A stretch of DNA of 64,000 bases from Dactylorhiza incarnata (Eukaryota; Streptophyta; Magnoliopsida; Asparagales; Orchidaceae), in assembly GCA_033032865.1 (NCBI GenBank), contig JAWHQI010000005.1, forward strand, positions 11,680,001-11,744,000, given 5' to 3'. Below, piece by piece: positions 31,384-41,688 of this stretch. The position numbers and the translations under genes were made by a program. How positions within the stretch are numbered: the first letter of the stretch is position 1; every line of letters starts with the position of its first letter. Below the pieces are notes generated by a model. That model saw only the letters and a program-made list of their open reading frames with translations. It had not been told where the DNA came from and ran no database searches.

Positions 31384-32570
31384 ATGACTGGTGCCATTGT
31401 ACTCAATGGAATAAGAAAAGGGAAAGTATATATAGTAGACTTTAGCTCCACACACACAGAGATTTGTTTATTCAACAACATTATTGATAAAAGTGAATTA
31501 TGGCATAGGAGGCTGGGCCATTTAAACTATAAAACCATTAGTGAATTAGCAAAAAATAACCTAGTCAAAGGCCTACCAAAGGGTAGGTACTCTAAGGACT
31601 CTCCATGTGGACCTTGCCAACTAGGAAAACAGACCAAATCATCCTTTAAACCAATTGGTAAAGATGACTCCCCTAGGATTCTCTACCTACTGCACATGGA
31701 TCTTTTTGGACTATATCCACTCAAAGTTTAGGTGGAAAGTCTTATACCCTAGTCATTGTGGATGACTATTCTAGATATAGCTGGGTATTATTTCTAAGGG
31801 CTAAGTCTGAAACCCACAAGATTCTCTCAAGATTCATCAGACAGATCCAATCTGAATTCAATACTCATATTTCCATTATTAGAAGTGATCATGGGACAGA
31901 ATTTGAAAATCAGTTAATCTATAGTTTCTGTGAGGATGAAGGTATCAAACAAAGCTTCTCAGCACCTAGAACTCCTCAAAAAAATGGAGTTGTTGAGAGA
32001 AAGAATAGAACCTTAATTGAATAAAAAAGGACCTTGCTTGCAGAATCAGGATTACCAAAAACCTTCTGGGCTGAAGCAGTCAACACTGCAAACTATGTTC
32101 TGAATAGAAGCCTCATACACAAAACTAAGCTAAAAACTCCATATGAGCTTCTGAAGGAAAAAACACCCTCTGTTAGATACTTTAAGACTTTTGGATGTAC
32201 TTGCTTTATATTAAACAATGGGAAAGATCATCTTGCCAAGTTTGACAAGAAGTCTGATAATGGGATATTTCTGGGGTACTCATCATCTAGTAAAGCTTAT
32301 AGGTACTATAACAGGAGAATTCTCAAAATTGAAGAATCCATACATATAATATTTGATGAAACTAACATGCTTTTTAAGGGGGAGAAAACTTCCACCAGTC
32401 CTTTTCCACAGGAAAACATCTGCATAGAGACTCAGCTTGAACAACTGACTCTAGAGAACACAGACACGGGAGAGAAAACCAGCTGCAGGAACCAAGTGAG
32501 GAATCTGAACAGGAACATGAAGAAGATTCAGAAAAGAGCAATCAAAACCAACTCCCACAAGAGAACATGA
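31384..32570 (+). pseudogene. Integrase, element B
   Basis: The zinc-binding domain shows 'ELWHRRLGHLNYKTI' (two His) and 'CGPCQLGKQ' (two Cys). In the core are 'HMDLFG' (first Asp), 'IIRSDHGTEFENQ' (second Asp) and 'PQKNGVVERKNRTL' (Glu). The C-terminal 'FGCTCFILNN' and 'GIFLGYSSSSKAYR' blocks follow. Stops occur at about 31729 and 32022, with a frameshift after the first. All catalytic residues are present. Confidence 0.9.
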
Positions 32571-33745
32571 TCCAAGAAGAACAGGTGGGAAATGATCCTA
32601 TCATTAATGAGGAAGAAGAGCCTCTGACAAATCCAAGCAGGACAGGAATTAATATGAAAAATAATCCACAATCCCATGTAATTGGAGACCCCAATACTGG
32701 AGTAAGAACAAGACACCAAGTCTCCAGTGGAATGATGCTCCAATGATTCTTATCACAAGTTGAACCAAAGAAGTTTGAAGAAGCAAATTGTGATCCTCAC
32801 TGGATTATAGCTATGCAAGAAGAACTAAGCCAATTTGAGAGAAACAAAGTATGGAACTTAGTTGAGAGACCAAGGAACCACCCAGTTATTGGTACAAAGT
32901 GGGTATACAGAAATAAACTAGATTCCACTGGAGTAATCATCAGGAACAAGGCTAGACTTGTAGCATAAGAGTATAGACAAGAAGAAGGAATAGACTACAA
33001 CCAAACTTTTGCTCCAGTAGCCAGATTGGAAGCAATCAGACTCTTTCTTGCCTATGCAGCTTTCATGAAGATGAAAGTCTACCAGATGGATGTCAAGAGT
33101 GCTTTTCTGAATGGTGACCTTCAAGAAGAGGTGTATGTAGAGCAACCACCAGGTTTTATCAATCCCTCCTCTCCTAACTGTGTTTATAGACTTAATAAAG
33201 CACTTTATGGTCTTAAGAAAGCACCTAGAGCATGGTATGACACTCTCTCTAACTTCCTTATAGAAAACTCTTTTGAAAGAGGAAAAGTAGATAAAACACT
33301 TTTCACTAGAACCCACAAGAATCAACTCCTTCTTGTTCAAATATATGTAGATGACATCATCTTTGGCTCAACTCATCCCAAACTCTATAAAAGATTTGCT
33401 AATCTAATGCAATCTAATTTTGAAATGAGTAGTATGGGAGAACTCTCTTATTTCTAAGGGCTACAAGTAAAACAAAACAGTGAGGGGATCTTTATCTCAC
33501 AATCTAAATACACTAAAGAATTAATCAAAAAGTTTGGCATGGAATCAGCTTCTACCATGAAAACACCTATGGCAACTAATGCCATTATAGAAAAGGATGA
33601 AAAGGGAAAATCAGTAGATCAAAAGACATATAGGGCAATCATTGGATCCCTTCTCTATCTAACAGCTAGCAGACCTGACATTATGTTTGCCACATGCATA
33701 TGTGCTCGATTTCAGGTTGATCCAAAAGAATCTCATCACTCCTCT
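32571..33745 (+). pseudogene. Reverse transcriptase, element B
   Basis: Motifs in order are 'GTKWVYRNKLD' (about 32893), '[17 protein letters not shown]' (about 33010), '[20 protein letters not shown]' (about 33080), '[11 protein letters not shown]' (33209 on) and the catalytic '[10 protein letters not shown]' (about 33341). '[12 protein letters not shown]' and 'LLYLTASRPDIMF' follow. These are Sirevirus-type variants. In-frame TAA codons lie at about 32966 and 33455. The protein stops being RT after 'RFQVDPKESHHS' at about 33745. Confidence 0.9.
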
Positions 33746-34348
33746 ATCAGGCACATGCAAACCCAGTTGGATGGGGTAAATGCCTCTGTGCAAGTACTCA
33801 AAACCTGTGTGTCTTCATCTAAGGTTACTAAATCATTCTTAACCTCCTTGGCTAAGAAGGCCAAGAAGGGGGAGAAGTTAGATGAAGAACAGCTCTCCAG
33901 CCACAAATCTCACTCACACAAATCCTCTCCAACATCAAAATCTGATAGTCTTGCTCTGCCTAAGACCATTGGGAATGAAATAGTACCTGAGCTACATACT
34001 ACGGAACAGCTAACAGATGTACTTTCTATAGAAAGAGAGGCTGAACAACAAGTAGCTCTCTTACAAGGGGAGGCAAGTAGAGTAGAGAAAGAAGTTGAAC
34101 AAGAAGCTGAAGCTCAGGGGGAGCCAGATGTTGTCATAGCTGAAGCTGGAGCTGAGAAAGAAGCTGAAGAAGCAGAAAAAGAAAGTACAAAGGAAGTTCT
34201 ATCTCAGGGGGAGCAGACTGCTTTGACTCAGGGGGAGCTGAATGAACATCTTGCTACTGAGAAGGAACAACTCACCTCTATAAAAAGACCTGATCTCCCT
34301 TTAGTATTCTCTAGGAAGAGAAAAACCCCTCCTACTCCTCCTGAATGA
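33746..34348 (+). CDS. Accessory-ORF C-terminus fused in frame to RT end, element B
   Basis: The frame open from 33539 to 34348 (269 codons) has RT for its first 70 or so residues. It then switches abruptly, where element C continues into RNase H, to a different protein: a short helical part, a Lys/Ser-rich part with repeated 'SHKS', and a Glu/Ala-rich segment with repeated 'QGE' units, probably coiled coil. It ends in a basic Pro-rich tail. I read this as an internal deletion that removed RNase H and joined RT to the accessory ORF. Whether the product is made is unknown. Confidence 0.65.
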   Translation: MRHMQTQLDGVNASVQVLKTCVSSSKVTKSFLTSLAKKAKKGEKLDEEQLSSHKSHSHKSSPTSKSDSLALPKTIGNEIVPELHTTEQLTDVLSIEREAEQQVALLQGEASRVEKEVEQEAEAQGEPDVVIAEAGAEKEAEEAEKESTKEVLSQGEQTALTQGELNEHLATEKEQLTSIKRPDLPLVFSRKRKTPPTPPE

Positions 34349-34516
34349 TATGTTGAACAATTTTAAGCAGAGCTCTATTTTTAATACCTAAGTACTGCTT
34401 GATCTGTACAAAAAGTCTGTTATATGATTTCTTTCTCCATTATCTTCTGATTACCTAATATATCTCTTTTCTATAAATATGCTTTGATGTGATTTCTCTA
34501 TGAATAGGGTTAAGAC

Positions 34517-34530
34517 AAATAGGGGAAGAT
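34517..34530 (+). promoter_or_regulatory. Polypurine tract of element B
   Basis: AAATAGGGGAAGAT directly abuts the 3' LTR and matches the tract of element C. Confidence 0.9.
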
Positions 34531-35845
34531 TGTTGGGGAAATGATTTATCTTAACCCCTAGAAATGAGTAGAAAATGAGTTCTCAGAGTAAGATAATTAG
34601 TTTAAGTAAATATGCGTCGAATAGTAATCGACGCAACGTCGAAGTGTAGTCGACATATCTCTCATACTGAGTCGAATTAATTCTAAACAGAATTCGGCGT
34701 AACCAAAGTCGACATAACTCTGATTTCTAGTCGACGCACCCAGTAAAGTGGACGCACCTCTGTCGACGCTCTTTTCTTATTTTCTCCTCGACGTCTAGCC
34801 AGGCTGAAATCGATGCTTACGTCGAATAGTAATCGACGCACGTTGATTTCTGTGACAGATTCAAAAACACGCCAGATCTCTTTCCTTCTTTCTGTAGATC
34901 TGAATTTTATGGAATTATATTATTCTTTTCTAGCCATTCTGAATCAATCTTTCCTTCTAAATGATCCTTGGCTAATTTGATTAAGATTATTATGGACAAT
35001 ATTTGAAAATAGAATGATCTTTTTCCTTCTACAGATATAATGATTATGGAAACTTTTCACTCTTACTGCTAATTGATTATTCTCCTAGAGCAATATTTTG
35101 AATAAACAGAGCTATAAATACACAAGGAGGTCGGCAAAGAAACAAAACAAGTGATCCACTCCATCCATTTGAAAAAGAGGAAAAGCTCCCAAGTGAAAAG
35201 TGAGAAAGATGAGAAAAGTGAAAAGAGTGCTGCAACAAAGAAAAAGCCTTCTTCTTCACCTCCTTCTAAAACCATACTGCTGCCATTTCTGAAAGCTCTC
35301 ACTGAAAGATAAAAGGGCCTACAATCTCCTTATCACTATAGAAGAGAGATTTCAAATTCACTATACTTGTGCTTCTAATCTTCTTGCTAGGAAGAAGATT
35401 CTTTCTTGCTTCAATTGTTTTTCTTCTACTACTTCTTCTTATTCTTATTTCATTTTCAATTTGTGTAAAAGAGTTTTTAGAATCTCTCTTCAAAAAATTC
35501 AGTTGCAGTGGTTCTATGAGTCTCCTTATCAAAAGACTCAGGTTGGTTCTAAGAGTCTCCTTATCAAAAGACTCAGTGCAAGATAGTGAATTCCTACCAA
35601 GGGGGTAGACGAGTGGACTACCCAAAGTTTGGGGAACCACTATATTTCTTTGTGTTGTGCTGTGATTTTCTTTTTGCTGTTTCTTTATTTATTTGCTTAA
35701 TTCTTGTTAGTGTGTGGGAAGCTTAAATCTGTGAATATTACACATATATATATATTTATTAACTTTGCACAAAATATTTTTAAATCTCTATTCACCCCCC
35801 CCCCCCCCTCTAGAGAATTCTAGTGAGGCTAACTGTGCACTTTCA
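34531..35845 (+). repeat. 3' LTR of element B
   Basis: It has the same length (1315 bp) and ends as the 5' LTR. The TATA box is TATAAATAC at 35113-35121. The two hairpin units are at about 35511-35582 and the C run ends near 35808. It is followed by the TSD CGATC (35846-35850). Confidence 0.95.
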
Positions 35846-36234
35846 CGATCATCCCCATCGACATCGGGGTCCCCAGCAGTTACGCAAAGACCTTCGATCC
35901 TGAAAAGAATGACGAGCTGCTCCGAGAAAATCTAGACTTAATTACAGAAGTTAGGGATACGGCTACCCAACGCATGGCTCACTACCAAAGGCATGTCGCC
36001 CGACTTTACGATCAAAGGGTGAAGCCTTGGCCGATCAACGTGGGAGACCTTGTACTACGCAGCATCGAGGCGGCCGAAAAAGGCCCGTAAGGAGACAAAC
36101 TCTCACCAACTTGGGATGGACCATACGTTGTCACTACAGTCGTAAAGCCCGGGATGTACAATCTGAGAACATCTGAAGGAAAGACCCTACCACGCACCTG
36201 GAATGCCCAGAACCTGCGCCGCTTTTATCAGTAA
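35846..36234 (+). pseudogene. Integrase C-terminal part, element F (resumed)
   Basis: After the duplicated CGATC the element F frame resumes. 'YDQRVKPWPINVGDLVLR', 'WDGPYVVTTVVKPGMYNLR' and 'TWNAQNLRRFYQ' are the usual C-terminal features of Tat integrases, ending with TAA. One in-frame stop lies near 36088. Confidence 0.85.
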
Positions 36235-36375
36235 TTTTCCTAGCCGCGAGCTCAGACTCGCGCAAACCTATCTTATATTATGTAAAAAAGCCACAAGCTC
36301 AGACTCGCGCAAACTTATCTTATATTATGTAAAAAGTCGCGAGCTCGGACTCGCGCAAAAAATTATTTTAAACAC
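36235..36375 (+). repeat. Three-copy tandem repeat with GCGAG/CTCGC hairpins, element F
   Basis: Three units of about 52-56 bp contain 'GAGCTC.GACTCGCGCAAA' and 'ATCTTATATTATGTAAAA'. Two units keep a small palindrome (CGCGAG...CTCGCG). They lie directly after the integrase stop. Confidence 0.8.
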
Positions 36376-36445
36376 CAACACCTATGTTTGATTAAAAATA
36401 TTATTATCTTCTTCACCGTCACAAACACTTTTTATCAGTAACGTT

Positions 36446-37030
36446 GGGGCCTTGCCCCGAGGACTTCGCACTGCCGTCGATTGAAGGTTCTCCCTACTCC
36501 GCAGTCAGGTCCCGACGTCGTAAGGGACTGCACCTCTTACATTCGTCCATGGTTTGAATACACACGCTATTCACCCGCCACTTTAGGGCGTTGCCCCGGG
36601 GACTTCGCACTGTCGTCGATTGAAGGTTTGCCCCTCTCCTCCGCAGTCAGGTCCCGGTGTCATAAGGGCCTGCCCCTCTTCCGTTCGTCCATGGTTTGAA
36701 TACACACGCTATTCACCGGCCACTTTGGGGCCTTGCCCCGGGGACTTCACACTGTCGTCGATTAAAGGTTCGTCATTCTCCTCCGCAGTCAGGTCCCGGT
36801 GTCGTAAGGGTCTTCCCCTCTTACGTTCGTCCATGGTTTGAATACACACACTATTCACCGGCCACTTTGGGGACTTGCCTCGGGGACTTCGCAATGCTGT
36901 CGATTTAAGGTTCGCCCTTCTCCTTCGCAGTCAGGTCCCGACGCTGTAAGGTCCTGCCCCTCTTACGTTCGTCCACGGTTTGAATACATATGCTCTTCAC
37001 CGACCATCCTTGAGCCTGTCCCCGGATTAA
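36446..37030 (+). repeat. Tandem repeat of about 141 bp, four copies and a partial, element F
   Basis: Units begin near 36452, 36591, 36733, 36875 and 37016 ('TTGCCCCGGGGACTTCGCA'-type start), a period of 139-142 bp. Each contains 'CCGCAGTCAGGTCCCG' and 'CGTCCATGGTTTGAATACA'. Tandem repeats between pol and the 3' LTR are a known Tat feature and a reported source of satellite DNA. Short frames here are by-products. Confidence 0.9.
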
Positions 37031-37227
37031 TGCTTTGACAATGACTAAAGCAATAGGTCATAAGACGCCAAGAAATGCCAACACAAAGCTGCACAAATCA
37101 AAAAGAGACTGCAAAAGATGAAGTGAAAACAACTTCACACTTCTCCCTCGGCAACAACTCCAATCCAAGCCACCACGAGCAATAGTCTAAACCTTCGCTC
37201 TCCTCCACGCAGTGTCCCGGACTCTGA

Positions 37228-37240
37228 AGGTTTGGGGGGC
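37228..37240 (+). promoter_or_regulatory. Polypurine tract of element F
   Basis: AGGTTTGGGGGGC precedes the LTR start, which I place at TGATGTGC (37244). The exact boundary is uncertain by a few bases. Confidence 0.65.
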
Positions 37241-37243
37241 TTA

Positions 37244-38254
37244 TGATGTGCATCCACAAAAAGGATGTTCATCCATGAATTTATAAAAGTTGTGGGGTGC
37301 GCTTAGGAAAATCTACGCTAAGGAGAAGTGGATGGAGTGGGGTCAGAAGTCCAACCCACATGATCATGGGGGTTGAGAATTTCTCCGCCCAGTCTACACC
37401 ACGCGCCGCAATAACCGCACCCCACTATTGGGGTGCGGCTAGCCCACACCCCACTAGTGGGGTGCGGATAGCCGCGTATCCCATAGTAGGGGATGTGGCC
37501 TAACCACACCCCTCATGGGGTGTGGCAAGGCCATGTCCGCTCCCCAATAGGAGTGCGACCAGGCCATGTCCGCACCCCAATAGGGGTGCGTCCAAGCCGC
37601 ACCTCCAAAGGGTGCCGCCAAGCCGCATCCCCCTTTGGGTGAGGCCAAGTTGCACCCCCCCCCCCCCCCCCCCCCCCCCCCCCGCAGCAGGGTGCGGCCT
37701 AGACCCCCTCCCCAGAGGGGGCCCTACGGTGGATAAGGCCGAAGCCGCGCCTCAGAGTCGAGTGCGGCCGGAATCTAGTTTTCCTTTGAGGCGCAACTCC
37801 TCCTCCGCCAAAGTTTGTTGCGCGACGGAGCGCTCCCGTGTTCATCGCGCGCTCAGAACGCTCCACGTTCGTTGCACGCTCAGAACGCTCCCGCGCGCGC
37901 TCAGAATGCTTCGCCGTGCGCTCAGAATGTTTCCACGTTCTGAACGCGCTCAGAACATTTCCACATTCTGAGCGCACATGCAGTTAACATTTCCTAATTT
38001 CTCAGATTGCAGGAACCGTCGTCGCCTTTTTTACCTTCAACAAAGCTGCTCGAACTGCTCGAGCTGCCCGAAGGGCGAGATGGTCATTTACGAAAAATGG
38101 CGATCCGTGTGCTCCAAATCGACCAGCATGATTCGTCCGTCAGGTGGTTACGGTGGTTATGACGGCAAAATTACCGGGCTATCCCCGGCCAAAGCTATAA
38201 AAAGGAGTCCAGGGCCTTCTTTTTAAGACATCTTGCTTTCAGCACCCGAGAGAG
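37244..38254 (+). repeat. 3' LTR of element F, first part
   Basis: U3 has a hairpin array (37405-37640), a run of about 35 C (37648-37683) and a second array of CGCTCAGAACG-type units (37820-37977). The TATA box is TATAAAAAGG (38196-38205). The LTR is split at 38254 by element E, with the direct repeat GAGAG on both sides. Confidence 0.8.
37405..37640 (+). repeat. Tandem hairpin array in U3 of element F
   Basis: Six to eight units of about 30-35 bp each centre on a palindrome. Clear ones are CCGCACCCCA/TGGGGTGCGG (stem 10), CCACACCCC/GGGGTGTGG (stem 9) and CCACACCCCACT/AGTGGGGTGCGG (one G-T pair). Others are CCGCACCCC/GGGGTGCG and weaker forms. The GCA to ACA change in one arm is matched by TGC to TGT in the other. 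Confidence 0.8.
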
Positions 38255-39949
38255 TGATAGATTAATTTACTATCAACCCGAAAAGGCAAGTGTACCTATC
38301 GAATTGTAGTATCAAGGTCGTATTTGAAACACGGGGTTGTCAATTACTACTACTCACGCCGTTACTAATATCCTACCGAATGAAAGTTGATTTTGGTTTT
38401 TGAAATTGAAAATTGCAATTATGAAAAATTAATGAAAGAGAAATTCACGATTTTAAAAAGGCTTAGTACTTGATTAGGTGTTCTTGGGAATCCGATTATA
38501 AAAGAGGCGCTCTAATTCTTAAAAATACTGTTTCGATTGGAGGATTGAAGAAATACGATAGAGGCTCGCTAGAGACAACTACCGCCTAATTTTAATAATA
38601 TTTCAAACATAATCTCTTAAAATTTGAAATAAATTAAAATTGCATGAACGTTAATCCCGAATCCAAAAGCAGCGATATTTTCAATTCTCAACGAAAATAC
38701 GGCAAACCCTTTATTTCTGAGAGATCTAAAGCATCCACGAGCCTCTCGGCTAACTAGAATACCAAATCGGATGGCGAAATTTATAAACTCGCAACCAAAG
38801 TTTAATCAAAAATAAATCGAAACGAGAAAAATCTAAGAAATAGAGATGATAAATTATAAATTAATCTTCATCCCAATACTAACCAATCAAGCACTAAGAG
38901 AAAATTTAGCTATGCATATTAGAGAAGGAAATGACAACGAGATTAAGAGAAAGCATTTTCATTAGTTATATAAAAAGAGTACAACAAGGAAAGTTAAATG
39001 ACAATAATATTCTTAAGAACAAGAAATACAAAGCATGGAAAACTAAAAGCTTGAAACTAACTCTCCCTTGATCTCTCTCTTGCTCTCTTGCCAAAAAAGT
39101 TCTCCAAAAGCATGAAGCATGGGCTCTATTTATAGATGAAGGGGGAAGGTTCTAGAAATCACAAGAGAAGAGAGAGATCAAAGGGTGTCCGGCCACATGC
39201 ATGGGAGAGGGGGGATGAATTTCATTTAATGGGAGGAGGGAGAAAGGTTCATGCATGGGAAAATACATGCATGAATTAAATAGGAGGAGAGAGAGAGAGA
39301 GGGACATGCATGCATGTTAATTTAAAAGAACCATAAAGAGAAGAATAAGAGAGAGAGAGAGAGAAGAATGTGATTCATTTAAGAGAAAGAAGAGAGAGGA
39401 GAGAGAGGAGGAAACTCGGCCAAGCATTGATGGAATGCATGCAAAGGTGGCGGTTTGATAAGGGGAGCTGCTCATGGTTTGAGCTGGCAGCAAGGGGGAT
39501 CGGGTTTTAGCTTGGAGAGGGCTGCACTTGAAGAGCTTGGGCTGGAAATGAAGGGTTGCTCAGGTTTGACCAGGTAGAGGGCTGCATGCACCATGTTTTG
39601 GGCTCGGTTTGCACCATAGGAGGAGCTCGGGCTGCAACATGTAGAGGGGCTGCACCATAGGTCTTCTTTTTAATAAAATTTGACTTGTCTTGAGCATGAA
39701 TTTGTGCGACTCTTGGTGGCCGGGTTGCATCACTTTAACTCCGAAAATATGTTGCGACGACGTTTTGACAGCGGGCACTAACGATTCCCCCCAGGCCTGT
39801 CAAATAACACATAAATTAACATTAGTGCGAATAATTATAAAAAAAATAATAAGTAGATAATTATACTAAAATTTAGAGAAATATATAGAGTTTATATTAA
39901 AAATATAGTAATAGTGATAAACATATTTAAGTCAAAATATGCGTCATCA
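38255..39949 (-). repeat. 3' LTR of element E
   Basis: On the minus strand it starts TGATGACGCATATTTTG and ends CTATCA. A TATA-like CTATAAATAG lies at about 39124-39133. GA-rich microsatellite runs occur at about 39280-39410. This LTR lacks the palindrome arrays of the other families. Confidence 0.95.
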
Positions 39950-39989
39950 AATTCCCCCAGACTTAGCAATTTGCTTGTCCCCAAGCAAA
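39950..39989 (-). promoter_or_regulatory. Purine tract and upstream hairpin, element E
   Basis: On the minus strand the hairpin TTTGCTTGGGGACAAGCAAA (39970-39989, 8-bp perfect stem) is followed three bases later by CTAAGTCTGGGGGAATT (39950-39966) and the LTR. Element D has the same arrangement. Confidence 0.85.
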
Positions 39990-41688
39990 GACATACGAGC
40001 TAGCACCATAAAAAGGACTAAATAATCAAATTGGCTATGTCGTGCACGAGTACGATGCGAAATTAGAAGTAGGGAAAACATGAAAAATAACTGGAAATTC
40101 TTACTTAACCATGACATAAAATTTTATTAATTTCACTAACATAAAAACAAATCATCCCAAGTTTTAGCAAAATTAAAAACTAAGTAATGAGACGGATGAA
40201 AAGGGCATTGAGTTGCTACTAAAGTCTAAGAGACATTTTATAATCACCTCAATCTAAATCAAGAGTCCAAACTCCTACCAAAAAGCTTACCCAATCTACT
40301 TTTTCGCCTTCTTTACTAAAAATAAACGTAGGAGCATGAATCAAAAGGACTTCATTAGATATAACATTTAAGGCTTGGGTTTAAGGTGCGGATATCAAAA
40401 GATAAACGTGAAGGGTTAAGACACACTTAAAACAGAAAGAAGAGCTTTGCAAACACTTGTATGCTAGCAAAAATAAATTTTGACAGCCCAAATAATTTTG
40501 AAATATAAAGGTAGGGGTCAAAATTGCATTCTTCAAATTTTTTCTCAATAATTTTTTTTTTTCATTTCATTTTTTTTCATACTCATCTGGTAATTTTATT
40601 CTTCTTTTGTAGCAGAAGGATAACAAAAATTAAAACTCCACCATTTTCACAAAAGGAGGCACAAACTAGCAACAAATAAAGCTCTAAATTTCAAGTGTGC
40701 ACCATAGGTAGGTTATTTGGCTTTGGTGAGAATAAGTGGAGCTACAAAAGAAATGGGGGAAGCTCAAAGTGGCTAGCAAAGGTTAAGATTTTATGGCTTG
40801 GAATGCAACGGCTCAAACGAATCAAGAGGTGGCCTAAATCATTTTCATGCTCCTATGTCTATTTAAAGCAAAACTTGAAAAAATCAAAAGGTGCAAGACT
40901 AGGTAGAAAATAATGAAACTTGACTTATCATGAGAGTGAAAATAATAAGCGTCTAGACCGGTTCGCATCTACTACACTAAACATAAGTCAACATTGCAAA
41001 GATTTTGTAAAAGAGAAAACAAGGGATGATAGATTTTATATAAGTGAAAAACATAAAAAGAAAATTATGAAAAAGTGCAAATTTTCAAAAGATTTTTCAT
41101 AAATAACATGATACCCTAATTAGAAACACTACACGAGTCAACATATTACCTGCGAAACATAGTCAAAATGAAAATTTAGAAAAATTTATCTAGCTAAACC
41201 AGTACACTGATGATTAAAAACAATAAAATACCAAGTCGTGGGGTACTAAAGACTAAGCAAAATTTTTTTGTTTGTTTTCTTAATTTTCATTTTTTTTTTG
41301 AATATTTTTTTTTTATAAAAGAAAGAAAAAGCAACATTTTTTTATAAAAACAAAGAGAACAAAATGCAATTCAATCCCCCCCCCCCCCCCAGACTCGAGA
41401 GAGACATCGTCCTCGATGTTAAAAGAAGAGAAGAAGAAAGAAAGGACAAGAAATGTAAATAATTAAAACAGGTACTTCCCCGAATTGGTGAGTCGAAGGT
41501 TGATGTCGCTCCACCATGCTTGTGCATTAGACCATCTTTTGAATTAGCTCGAACCATCATGAAAGCAGCAATGTTGAAGCAGGCGATCAAGGAATCCAAT
41601 TCGCGGGAGCCGCCGAAACAAAAAACAAAAAGAAAAGGAAATGCAGAAAGAAAAGTACAAAAAGAAAGAAAAAAGATGACCAACATAC
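39990..41688 (-). other. Noncoding region between pol and 3' LTR, element E
   Basis: This 1.7 kb holds no supported frame. Athila relatives often carry an envelope-like ORF here; none is visible. A second purine tract with a C/G run lies at 41378-41396. The small plus-strand frames (for example about 40695-40913) have no protein features. Confidence 0.7.

Larger units (their letters stand above)
28422..35845 (+). mobile_element. Element B: complete-ended Sirevirus-like copia element, TSD CGATC
   Basis: Two 1315-bp LTRs flank 4.8 kb. The 5-bp direct repeats CGATC (28417-28421 and 35846-35850) lie outside, and the host frame (element F integrase) resumes across them, so this is a clean insertion. 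The interior has a decayed gag, protease, integrase and RT. RNase H is lost by a deletion that joins RT to the accessory ORF. The LTRs differ by scattered substitutions amounting to a few percent by eye. Confidence 0.95.

Noticed and set aside
36481..37038. Several overlapping frames of 60-73 codons in the 36.5-37 kb region
   Set aside because: They repeat with the 141-bp unit and shift frame from unit to unit.
37405..37640. CRISPR-like spaced palindromic repeats
   Set aside because: Units are contiguous and imperfect without unique spacers, and they lie in a plant retrotransposon LTR.
40695..41102. Short Lys-rich plus-strand frames
   Set aside because: They lie antisense in the noncoding Athila region, are A-rich, and have no family features.
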